Below, piece by piece: positions 1-6,410 of a stretch of 6,989 nucleotides of DNA (its first letter is position 1; each line of letters opens with the position of its first letter). Location of the stretch: assembly GCA_964626015.1 (NCBI GenBank), contig CAZVCC010000095.1, positions 1 through 6,989 on the forward strand, in the 5' to 3' direction. The DNA comes from CAIKZJ01 sp964626015 (GTDB taxonomy: Bacteria > Bacteroidota > Ignavibacteria > Tepidaquicellales > Tepidaquicellaceae). The notes beneath the pieces are model-generated. The model was given only the letters and a program-made list of their open reading frames with translations. It was not told where the DNA came from and searched no databases. A program made the translations under genes and the position numbers.

Positions 1-23
1 ACATTTATTATTAACATATATTA

Positions 24-2690
24 ATGAATTCATACAAAAGTTTAAAAGAACCGCACTCAAATAATAGTTCACAGAATAAGGAAAACTCAGAACTCTATGC
101 AGCTTTGAAGATGTTTTTCGAAAAGAGCACGGATCTTATGTGCATACTCGATAACAGCGAATATTTTCAGCTGCTTAATCCTGCATGGGAGAAGGTACTG
201 GGATATTCGAATGAAGAGCTAAAGAGCAAACCCTACTACATGTTCATGCATCCTGATGATGTTGATAAGACCAGATTTTCAGTTGATGAGAATATGAAAG
301 AAGGCAATTCAAGTCCGAGTTTTATCAACAGATACATAGCAAAAAACGGTTCGATAGTATGGCTTGAATGGAAAGCGGTAATGTTTCAAGACGGTATTTC
401 GGGCTGTGCCGTTGCGAGGGATATTACGGAAAAAGTAACAGCAGAAGCAGATTACAGGAATGAAAAGGAAAGGTTTTACCGTTCATTTAATCTGCCTTTA
501 ATAGGCTCTGCAATCACGTCGGTTGACAAACAATGGATTGAAGTGAATTCAGAACTGCAAAAGATGTTCGGCTATACTAAAGAAGAGTTCATCAGATTAA
601 CCTGGGCTGAATTGACGCACCCAGAAGACCTTCAGAAAGACATTGACCTGTACAACAGGCTATTCACAGGAGAAATTAATAATTATTCACTCGAGAAAAG
701 ATTCATTAAAAAGGACGGAGATGTAATCTGGACTATTATGTCAGCGGGTTGCGTACGGAAAGAAAACGGAGAAGTTGACTACATTGTCGCAAAGATACAG
801 GATATAACGTCCCGCAAAAAGGCTGAGCTTCTGCTTGAAACGAGCGAAAAAAGGTTCAGCAGGATAATTGATGCAACGGAAGACATTATTTTAAGGTATG
901 GTAAGAATTTTGACATACTGTACGTAAATCCATCCATAAAGAAATTCTGCAAGCCATCTACTATTGCTGTCAATGATAATTTAGATGAAAGCAAAGTTAT
1001 AGAAGTAATAACAAAATCTTTGCGCTTTGAGATTAAAAATGTGTTTGATACAGGGACGTCCGAAAAGGTAATTAAAGTAATGAAATGCGGCGAGGATGAA
1101 TGCGTATTTCAATGTTTCATAGTACCTGATTCTGACGAATCCGGAAAAGTAACTACGGTGCTGACTACATTAAGGGATGTAACGGAAATACACAGGGCAA
1201 ATGAATACATAAAAGAGCAGGCGGAGTTTCTTGAGAACATAGTAAAAGGCGCAAGCATAGGTTCTTGGGAATGGAATATTCAGACGGGAGATGTGAAGAT
1301 AAACAGCAGGTACGCAGAAATTTTAGGATATAAACTGAATGAACTTGAGCCATACATTATTGAAAGATGGGAGAATTTATTACATCCTGAGGATAACAAG
1401 ACAGCAAAAGCCGGAATAGAAAGAATTGTTAGGGGCGAATCGTCTGAATACAAGCATGAAAGCAGGATGAAGCATAAGACAGGGAAATGGGTATGGGTGC
1501 TCGATATAGGGAAAGTTGTGAAATGGGGTCAGGGCAAGAAACCATTACTCATGGCAGGAATAATCATTGATATAACTGACGGAAAGAATGCTGAAAAGTT
1601 AATGAAAGAGGAGGAAAAGCTGTTTCATGATATTTTTGAGATACATGATTTTATAAAACTACTAATAGAACCTGAGACGGGAAACATCTTTCAGGCAAAT
1701 TTTGCAGCGTGTGATTATTACGGTTATGAAAAGAAAGAACTTGAAAAGATGAACATAAGGGATATTTACTTTGGAGGCGAAGAGAAGATAAAGAAGATGA
1801 TTAAGAATATCATGGAAGAAGATATAAAAGAGCACAGAATCAATCTAAAGCTATCAAGCGGTAAAGTGAAAGAGGCAGAGATTTATTCAAGTCCGATACT
1901 CAAAGGAGAGAAGTCGCTGATATTTTCTATAATAATTGACGTTACGGATAAAAATAAAGCACAGCGAGCTTTGAAAGAAAGCGAGATGAACCTCAGGTTA
2001 GCGAATGAAGAAAAGGACAGGCTGTTTTCAATCATTGCGCATGACCTTCGCGGACCGTTAGGCAGTTTCATGAATTTATCAGAATTAATAAGTGAATCAC
2101 TGCACACGATGACGAGAGAAGAATTAAGCAATTTCATAAACATTATGAAAGGTTCTGCGTCGGGTGTATATGACCTTCTTGATAATCTGCTTGAATGGTC
2201 TATGGTAAAAAGAGGAATGGTAGACGCAGAAAAGAGACAGTTGGGACTTTTGAAAACACTGGAGCCGACCTTAAAAAACCTGAAAGCAGAAGCAGCTGCA
2301 AAAGAAATAGAATTCAAATACACAGTACCCTCCGAACTGACGATATTTACAGACGAAAGAATGCTGAACATAATTGTAAGGAATTTCGGAGCGAATGCTG
2401 TAAAGTTTACTCCTCATAAAGGAGAGATTAATGTAACAGCCTCAAAACAGAAAGAGAATGAAATAATAATTTCGGTTACGGATAACGGGATTGGAATGAG
2501 CAAAGAGATGATTGAAGACCTATTTAAAATTGATGCACAAACCGGACGCAAGGGCACTGATAATGAGCCAACCAACGGATTGGGTTTGAAATTATGCAAA
2601 GAATTCGCGGACAAGTTAAACGCAAAAATAATAATTACAAGCGAAGAAAATAAAGGAAGTACTTTTTCGATAGTACTGCCGGAGAATTAA
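24..2690 (+). CDS. Multi-PAS sensor histidine kinase (five PAS domains, no receiver)
   Basis: An 888-residue sensor kinase expected to autophosphorylate on histidine and pass phosphate to a response regulator not encoded here. By eye there are about five PAS modules, near residues 27-137, 145-267, 274-391, 402-524 and 531-645. Several end in the PAC-like sequence D-I/V-T followed by a charged linker. The HisKA phosphoacceptor is at 664-730 with His673 in IIAHDLRGPLG. The ATPase domain (about 770-886) shows an N box with Asn787/Asn791 (NFGANAVKFT), a G1 box with Asp820 (DNGIGM) and a G2 box NGLGLKL at 851-857. I see no signal peptide or membrane segment, so a cytoplasmic sensor is inferred. 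The third PAS is the least canonical. ATG at 24 is the first available start, because an in-frame TAA lies at 12-14. No Shine-Dalgarno sequence is visible. The family is clear; the stimulus is unknown. Confidence 0.96.
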   Translation: MNSYKSLKEPHSNNSSQNKENSELYAALKMFFEKSTDLMCILDNSEYFQLLNPAWEKVLGYSNEELKSKPYYMFMHPDDVDKTRFSVDENMKEGNSSPSFINRYIAKNGSIVWLEWKAVMFQDGISGCAVARDITEKVTAEADYRNEKERFYRSFNLPLIGSAITSVDKQWIEVNSELQKMFGYTKEEFIRLTWAELTHPEDLQKDIDLYNRLFTGEINNYSLEKRFIKKDGDVIWTIMSAGCVRKENGEVDYIVAKIQDITSRKKAELLLETSEKRFSRIIDATEDIILRYGKNFDILYVNPSIKKFCKPSTIAVNDNLDESKVIEVITKSLRFEIKNVFDTGTSEKVIKVMKCGEDECVFQCFIVPDSDESGKVTTVLTTLRDVTEIHRANEYIKEQAEFLENIVKGASIGSWEWNIQTGDVKINSRYAEILGYKLNELEPYIIERWENLLHPEDNKTAKAGIERIVRGESSEYKHESRMKHKTGKWVWVLDIGKVVKWGQGKKPLLMAGIIIDITDGKNAEKLMKEEEKLFHDIFEIHDFIKLLIEPETGNIFQANFAACDYYGYEKKELEKMNIRDIYFGGEEKIKKMIKNIMEEDIKEHRINLKLSSGKVKEAEIYSSPILKGEKSLIFSIIIDVTDKNKAQRALKESEMNLRLANEEKDRLFSIIAHDLRGPLGSFMNLSELISESLHTMTREELSNFINIMKGSASGVYDLLDNLLEWSMVKRGMVDAEKRQLGLLKTLEPTLKNLKAEAAAKEIEFKYTVPSELTIFTDERMLNIIVRNFGANAVKFTPHKGEINVTASKQKENEIIISVTDNGIGMSKEMIEDLFKIDAQTGRKGTDNEPTNGLGLKLCKEFADKLNAKIIITSEENKGSTFSIVLPEN

Positions 2691-2701
2691 AGATGGAATG
2701 A

Positions 2702-2716
2702 AGTCCTGACGGGACT
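2702..2716. repeat. Small stem-loop AGTCC/GGACT after the kinase gene
   Basis: Eleven bases after the kinase stop codon, AGTCC and GGACT flank a five-base loop. No T-run follows it, so it is not a convincing terminator. The CCTGACGGG core loosely resembles the CCCGAC...GTCGGG core of the palindrome at 5273-5290, so it may be a small dispersed palindrome. That link is only inference. Confidence 0.35.
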
Positions 2717-2735
2717 ATAAAGTCAATATTAAACA

Positions 2736-2776
2736 AAGAACCCTCTTCGTTTGTACGGAGAGGGTTCTTGATTTTT
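2736..2776. terminator. Bidirectional intrinsic terminator between convergent genes
   Basis: AAGAACCCTCT (2736-2746) pairs perfectly with AGAGGGTTCTT (2759-2769). The stem continues inward through one G-U pair and three Watson-Crick pairs to a TTGT loop, about 15 bp in all. On the + strand it is followed by GATTTTT, suiting the kinase gene. Read on the - strand it is followed by TGTTTAATATT, which could also serve the protease operon whose stop codon lies about 20 bases from the hairpin. The tail is better on the + side. Confidence 0.85.
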
Positions 2777-2788
2777 AGACTATAACCT

Positions 2789-3985
2789 TTATTGATTTGC
2801 TGTCAGTTTCATTTCGATTTCCTTTTCACTGCCGCCGCGTATGACTTTTAGTTTGAGCAAGTCCCCTACTCTGAGGTCGTTTACTTCAGTAATCAGGTCC
2901 TGTTCATTTCTAATAAGAATACCGTTAGCGGAAATAATCACGTCTTCGGGTTTTAGACCAGCATCGTCGGAAATACTTCCTCTCTGCACCTGTGTAACGA
3001 CAACGCCGTTTTTATCATTCAGACCGAGATACTTTGCAATCTGGTCGTCTATGCCCTGAATCCTGAAGCCGACGTTATAATTTCTGTCAATCTTACCGTT
3101 CGCTTTCAGTTCATCGAGAATAGTTTTTACGCGGTTAATCGAGATTGAAAATCCCACGCCGATGCTTCCCTGACTGAACTGTCCACCTGTATAGATAATC
3201 GTGTTCATGCCAATAACTTCACCATCGGCATTTATAAGAGGTCCGCCTGAGTTACCGCTGTTGATAGATGCGTCAGTCTGAATCATATCTTTGTACGCAC
3301 GTTTCTGGTCGGCTGTAACCTTCATGTTGAGGGCGCTGACAACGCCTACAGTCACGGTCGGCTTATCGTTTATTTCAAAAAGACCGAAGGGGTTTCCGAG
3401 TGCTATGACCCATTCGCCGATTATAATATTGTCAGAGTTTCCGAATTTCACTGAAGGAAGACCTGACTTATTTATTTTAAGAAGAGCTACGTCAGAAACG
3501 GGGTCGGAGCCAATCAGCTTTGCCTCGACAGTTTCGCCAGTAGTAAGCGTAACAGAAATCTTTGTTGCATTACCCGCAACGTGGTCGTTCGTAAGAATGT
3601 ATCCGTCTTCAGAAACTATAAATCCCGAGCCGAGCCCGCGAATAGTCTGTCTTTGAGGAGCCATCTCACCGAAGAACTGCCTGAAGAAGGGGTCGTTCAT
3701 AAACGGGTCTCTTACTTCCCTCACCTCTTCGACGTTAATACCTACGATTGTATTGCTAACCTTTTCGATAGCGCGTGTAATAGCCGTTTGCCTGTCCTGA
3801 CTAATCTGTTCATTCTTTTGTGTTTTATCAAATGAAGCCGTGTTAAGATTATTCGGGGACTGCTTAAAGAATTTTGTAAACAGCACGCCGCCCGCAATTA
3901 CGCCCGTGATTAACAAAAGCACGGCAACGACTGCAGCCGTTACTTTAACCTTAACTGAATTTGCATTAATGCTCAATGTTGACAT
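2789..3985 (-). CDS. Membrane-anchored HtrA/Deg family serine protease with one PDZ domain
   Basis: A 398-residue HtrA-family endopeptidase that would degrade or refold damaged proteins in the periplasm. Residues about 14-37 form a hydrophobic segment after a short basic N-terminus. It lacks a clear cleavage site, so an anchored DegS-like topology is likelier than a soluble one. The trypsin-like domain carries the full triad: His135 in TNDHV, Asp165 in DPVSDVALL, and Ser246 in NSGNSGGPL, so it should be active. A single PDZ domain follows (about 305-395), including GVVVTQVQRGS and AGLKPEDVI. One PDZ and this length suit DegS/HhoB-type enzymes rather than two-PDZ DegP. The start is supported by AAGGAAA about 12 bases upstream, inside the end of the transketolase gene. 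That gene ends only six bases before this ATG, so co-transcription and probably translational coupling are expected. The symbol is withheld because DegP, DegQ and DegS cannot be separated here. Confidence 0.95.
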   Translation of the reverse strand: MSTLSINANSVKVKVTAAVVAVLLLITGVIAGGVLFTKFFKQSPNNLNTASFDKTQKNEQISQDRQTAITRAIEKVSNTIVGINVEEVREVRDPFMNDPFFRQFFGEMAPQRQTIRGLGSGFIVSEDGYILTNDHVAGNATKISVTLTTGETVEAKLIGSDPVSDVALLKINKSGLPSVKFGNSDNIIIGEWVIALGNPFGLFEINDKPTVTVGVVSALNMKVTADQKRAYKDMIQTDASINSGNSGGPLINADGEVIGMNTIIYTGGQFSQGSIGVGFSISINRVKTILDELKANGKIDRNYNVGFRIQGIDDQIAKYLGLNDKNGVVVTQVQRGSISDDAGLKPEDVIISANGILIRNEQDLITEVNDLRVGDLLKLKVIRGGSEKEIEMKLTANQ

Positions 3986-3991
3986 AGTTTT

Positions 3992-4966
3992 TTATTTCCT
4001 TAAATGTTTTTTAACTTTCCTGATGATTTCTTCATCATTTATTTTATACTTACGCATAAGCTCTTCCATTGTTCCGCTTTCGCCGAATGTATCCTCGACA
4101 GCGACGTAGTCCATCTGTGTGGGACGATGCAGAGAAAGCACTTCAGCAACGGCACCGTAAAGCCCACTTTGCTTCTGATGGTCTTCGCATGTAATCACAA
4201 GGTTCGTTTCATTCGCAGCTTTCACGAGTGCCTCTTTATCAATAGGTTTAATAGTATGAATGTTCATAACCTTTGCTTCGATACCGTCTTTTGCGAGTTC
4301 CTTTGCAGCTTTCAGGGCTTCCCAGACAAGCAGACCGCTCGCAACGAGCGTAACATCCTTGCCTTCTCTAAGTATCTGCGCCTTACCGAGTTCAAACTCT
4401 TCATTTGCATTCGTAAAGTTCGGAGTCTTATCCCTGTAGAACCTCACGTAAAAAGGACCCTCAGTCTCAACGCATTTCATAACAGCTTTATAAGTCTGGT
4501 TGTAGTCGCATGGAGTCACGACCGTCATGTGCGGCAGAAGCCTCATCAAGCCGACGTCTTCGAGCGACTGATGCGTGGCTCCGTCGGGACCGACCGAAAT
4601 ACCGCAGTGCGAGGCACAAATCTTCACGTTCATTTCGCTGTAAGCAATCGACTGGCGAATCTGGTCAAAGGGTCTTCCCGTGGCAAACTCACCGTAAGCA
4701 GAAGCAATCGGTATTTTTCCCGCAACAGCCAGACCGGCCGCAACGCCCATCATATCAGCCTCTGCAATACCGACGGAAAAGAACCTATCGGGATAAGCAT
4801 CACGGAATGAGTTCACTTTTACAGACCCTGAAACATCGCCGCCGAGCACGACAACTTTAGGGTTTGTTTTGCCAAGTTCCATAAGAGCGTCTGAAAACGC
4901 CTGACGGGTTTCTTTCATGTCGGGGTTTTCAAGATTAATATCAGTTTTATCAGTTTGTAATTTCAT
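3992..4966 (-). CDS. Transketolase, C-terminal subunit (Pyr and C-terminal domains only)
   Basis: A 324-residue half-transketolase. The pyrimidine-binding domain (about 18-180) includes Glu69 in SVGIAEADMMGVAAG, the residue position that activates thiamine diphosphate, and the conserved GPDGATHQ motif at 126-133. The transketolase C-terminal domain follows (about 195-315), with ASGLLVWEALKAA and the GESGTMEELMRKY ending. The N-terminal half with the GDG diphosphate/metal-binding motif is absent. The protein must therefore pair with a separately encoded subunit to transfer two-carbon ketol units in the pentose phosphate or Calvin-type pathways. Split transketolases usually have both subunits adjacent, but upstream there are only about 500 non-coding bases. 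It is the first gene of an operon with the HtrA protease. ATG at 4966 is used. Met17 is an alternative start, since residues 1-16 look unconserved and no ribosome site is visible. A similar 1-deoxyxylulose-5-phosphate synthase half is less likely. Confidence 0.93.
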   Translation of the reverse strand: MKLQTDKTDINLENPDMKETRQAFSDALMELGKTNPKVVVLGGDVSGSVKVNSFRDAYPDRFFSVGIAEADMMGVAAGLAVAGKIPIASAYGEFATGRPFDQIRQSIAYSEMNVKICASHCGISVGPDGATHQSLEDVGLMRLLPHMTVVTPCDYNQTYKAVMKCVETEGPFYVRFYRDKTPNFTNANEEFELGKAQILREGKDVTLVASGLLVWEALKAAKELAKDGIEAKVMNIHTIKPIDKEALVKAANETNLVITCEDHQKQSGLYGAVAEVLSLHRPTQMDYVAVEDTFGESGTMEELMRKYKINDEEIIRKVKKHLRK

Positions 4967-5091
4967 CTAAAGTATAGTTTATTAATTAATAAAATTCGTA
5001 AAATTGCAGTAAATTTTAAAGTCGATAAAGACGTAAATATAACATTGAAAAAGTATATATAAATCCGTAAATAAAGTAGAAAAGATTCTAT

Positions 5092-5119
5092 CACCGAGAC
5101 CACCGAGTTAATCACGGAG
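5092..5119. repeat. CACCGAG/CACGGAG short repeat cluster
   Basis: CACCGAG occurs at 5092-5098 and again at 5101-5107. The variant CACGGAG follows at 5113-5119. The phrase resembles degenerate CACCGAG/CACGGAG strings I recall from intergenic DNA of several bacterial phyla. Dispersal in this genome cannot be judged from one window. Confidence 0.5.
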
Positions 5120-5256
5120 AGCGCAAATAAGAAAATATTTTATAGTTTAGAAATAGAGAGAGGATTTCACCATTCGCCTCTGAGAATCTTCGACTCGCAC
5201 ACATACTGTCATCTCCGCTCACACACACTGTTATAGAGGAGAAACAAAAACGAGGT

Positions 5257-5318
5257 GAGATCCCCTCCTAATATCCCGACGCGTCGGGATGCAAAGAACG
5301 CACATGAGGGGATGACAA
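5257..5318. repeat. REP-like palindromic element, copy A (with internal 18-bp palindrome)
   Basis: The outer arms ATCCCCTC (5260-5267) and GAGGGGAT (5306-5313) pair over 8 bp. Between them lies a perfect 18-bp palindrome, ATCCCGACGCGTCGGGAT, at 5273-5290. The left arm GAGATCCCCTCCTAA and the right arm GGGGATGACAA recur almost identically at 6359-6391. This arrangement resembles small dispersed palindromes such as REP or Neisseria dRS3 elements. There is no adjacent REP-associated transposase. A degenerate inverted arm, TGTCATCTCC, sits at 5207-5216. Confidence 0.7.
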
Positions 5319-5344
5319 TTAAATAAAAATGCAAGGTTGAGGGA

Positions 5345-5386
5345 TAAAAAAGGCTTTAGCCAAGATATATTTTGACGAAAGCCTTT
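5345..5386 (-). terminator. Intrinsic terminator for the lipoprotein gene
   Basis: On the minus strand, AAAGGCTTT and AAAGCCTTT (+ strand 5378-5386 and 5349-5357) form a perfect 9-bp stem around a 20-base loop. It is followed by a run of six T residues (+ strand AAAAAA at 5346-5351, overlapping the stem base). It lies about 94 bases after the lipoprotein stop codon and in the right orientation. The long loop makes it weaker than the hairpin at 2736-2769. Confidence 0.7.
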
Positions 5387-5480
5387 AGACATGTTTTAGA
5401 TTTAATCGTTTGAATAAATTAACGATTATTGTATTTTATTCATTGTACATCACGAAAATCATCCGTCAAATCAATTAAAA

Positions 5481-6176
5481 CTAATCCGGAATTCCGTTTC
5501 TGTCGTTATCCCTGAAAGCTTTGATATTATCGTTAATGTTATTCTTGATGTTGTTAGAAATATCATTCATGTTAGCAGGGTCGGATGGGTTCATCAAAAC
5601 ACCGCTCTTATAAAACCATTTATAAGGTTCTGCTTTCAGAGTTATATTAGTCTTAGATGCACTGCTCATTGAAATGCTCGTCGGGAAGTTTAATTTCTGG
5701 TGAGCAGAAGCTGACGACTTAAACACGAAGTACGAACCATTAAAGTAACCCTTAACAATAGTCGAATACCTGCCGTTAGCGTCGACGAATTCCGGGTCAA
5801 TAGGAGTTTCGCTGTCTTCGATTTTGTGAATCTCGAATTTAATCTTGTCATAATTCCCCGCAGGAATTTGTGTTGTAGTCATTAAATTCACGTTACTTGA
5901 TAAATTCAGGAACAGCACAAAGGGACCCGTTTTAAAGTTAGACGAATCGTTCGAGCCCGCAGCATTAAGCTTAATATCTTTCAAATAAACCTTAACAGTG
6001 TCTATTCTGAGAGAATCGGCTAAATCCGTAACCGAGCTTGTGCTGAACGAACTTAAGTCTGCATTGTCAAATGGGGTAGAAGTTGTAGTTTCACTGCAGC
6101 CTGAAACGAATGCTAATGCACCAATCAGAAGAAATGATGCAATAACGCTTTTAAGTTTTCCTATCATATTTCTCAT
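5481..6176 (-). CDS. Secreted lipoprotein, DUF4382-like
   Basis: A 231-residue predicted lipoprotein. A basic N-terminus (MRNMIGKLK) is followed by a hydrophobic core and the lipobox VSGC with Cys27, so signal peptidase II processing and lipid anchoring are expected. After a Ser/Thr-rich linker the fold looks all-beta: VKVYLKDIKL at 61-70, FVLFLNLSS at 86-94, then IPAGNYDKIKFEIHKIE at 104-120. This pattern of a short strand, an L-x-L segment and P-A-G-x-Y-x-x-I is typical of DUF4382 domains, though I cannot confirm the family without a profile search. The C-terminus is Asn/Asp-rich and ends in DNDRNGIPD, which resembles a calcium-binding D-x-D-x-N-G loop. Function is unknown. The ATG at 6176 is chosen to include the basic n-region; Met4 is an alternative. 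It is a single-gene unit with its own terminator downstream and palindromic sequences upstream. Confidence 0.85.
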   Translation of the reverse strand: MRNMIGKLKSVIASFLLIGALAFVSGCSETTTSTPFDNADLSSFSTSSVTDLADSLRIDTVKVYLKDIKLNAAGSNDSSNFKTGPFVLFLNLSSNVNLMTTTQIPAGNYDKIKFEIHKIEDSETPIDPEFVDANGRYSTIVKGYFNGSYFVFKSSASAHQKLNFPTSISMSSASKTNITLKAEPYKWFYKSGVLMNPSDPANMNDISNNIKNNINDNIKAFRDNDRNGIPD

Positions 6177-6205
6177 TTTAATTAAATATTTTTAGTTTAT
6201 AAACT
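6177..6205. promoter_or_regulatory. Palindromes directly upstream of the lipoprotein start
   Basis: Two perfect inverted repeats lie just ahead of the lipoprotein ATG: TTTAATTAAA at 6177-6186, touching the start codon, and AGTTTATAAACT at 6194-6205. The 12-bp one is well placed to be an operator or to overlap a promoter. Both are A/T-only or nearly so and could arise by chance. The 14-base string TTTAATTAAATATT at 6177-6190 recurs at 6901-6914. Confidence 0.35.
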
Positions 6206-6254
6206 GTAATATTAATACACAATGTGATAAGAAAATGTTCCTGGAATAACAGCT

Positions 6255-6298
6255 CTGCTCTTAGGGTAACTCGACCTTCCAAGGTTGAGGAAGAGCAG
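6255..6298. other. Nested stem-loop upstream of the lipoprotein gene
   Basis: The outer arms CTGCTCTT (6255-6262) and AAGAGCAG (6291-6298) pair perfectly over 8 bp. Inside them, CTCGACCTT (6270-6278) pairs with AAGGTTGAG (6281-6289) over 9 bp with one G-T, leaving only two central bases. A seven-base bulge on one side and one base on the other separate the two helices. It lies about 80 bases upstream of the lipoprotein start on the minus strand, so it could be a structured 5' leader or end the transcript of the small gene at 6411-6632. No T-run follows. Confidence 0.55.
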
Positions 6299-6309
6299 TG
6301 TGGAAGAGT

Positions 6310-6333
6310 AGTGAGAAAGTGAGTAAGTGAGGA
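6310..6333. repeat. Octamer tandem repeat AGTGAGNA x3
   Basis: Three consecutive eight-base units AGTGAGAA, AGTGAGTA and AGTGAGGA, followed by a run of A. They lie in intergenic DNA between the nested stem-loop and the second palindromic element. No function is suggested. Confidence 0.6.
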
Positions 6334-6358
6334 AAAAAATATGAAAAGATGTAAGGAT

Positions 6359-6391
6359 GAGATCCCCGCCTAAAACGAACGGGGATGACAA
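6359..6391. repeat. REP-like palindromic element, copy B (simple form)
   Basis: The arms ATCCCCG (6362-6368) and CGGGGAT (6380-6386) pair over 7 bp around an 11-base loop. The left flank GAGATCCCCGCCTAA matches copy A (5257-5271) at 14 of 15 bases. The right flank GGGGATGACAA matches copy A at all 11. This copy lacks the 18-bp inner palindrome. It lies 20 bases beyond the stop codon of the small gene at 6411-6632 and has the same orientation as copy A. Confidence 0.7.
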
Positions 6392-6410
6392 AATTGAGAA
6401 TGAGAATTTG

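Larger units (their letters stand above)
4967..5480. other. Long intergenic region without a gene
   Basis: About 510 bases with no credible coding region. The part next to the transketolase gene (4967-5085) is very A/T-rich and presumably holds the operon promoter, but I cannot point to a convincing -10/-35 or Bacteroidota-type pair. A TATACT on the minus strand lies almost at the start codon, which would give a nearly leaderless mRNA. After that come CACCGAG-type repeats (5092-5119), a palindromic repeat element (5257-5318), a terminator hairpin for the lipoprotein gene (5345-5386), and an AT-rich 8-bp stem (TAATCGTT 5403-5410 with AACGATTA 5421-5428). Confidence 0.8.

Noticed and set aside
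1883..2371. 162-residue minus-strand frame inside the kinase gene
   Set aside because: It is antisense to the HisKA and ATPase region, which is plainly coding on the + strand. The Ser/Phe/Leu-rich product is typical of a shadow frame.
4004..4810. Long open frame on the + strand opposite the transketolase gene
   Set aside because: The minus strand encodes a clear transketolase with conserved motifs over the whole length. The + strand product has no recognisable domain and is an antisense shadow.
5092..5119. CRISPR-like array from the CACCGAG units
   Set aside because: Units are only seven bases, spacers are two to five bases and copies differ. There are no cas genes.
5403..5428. AT-rich 8-bp stem as a terminator for the lipoprotein gene
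   Set aside because: The stem is weak, and on the minus strand it is followed by AATCTAAAAC rather than a T-run. The hairpin at 5345-5386 fits better.
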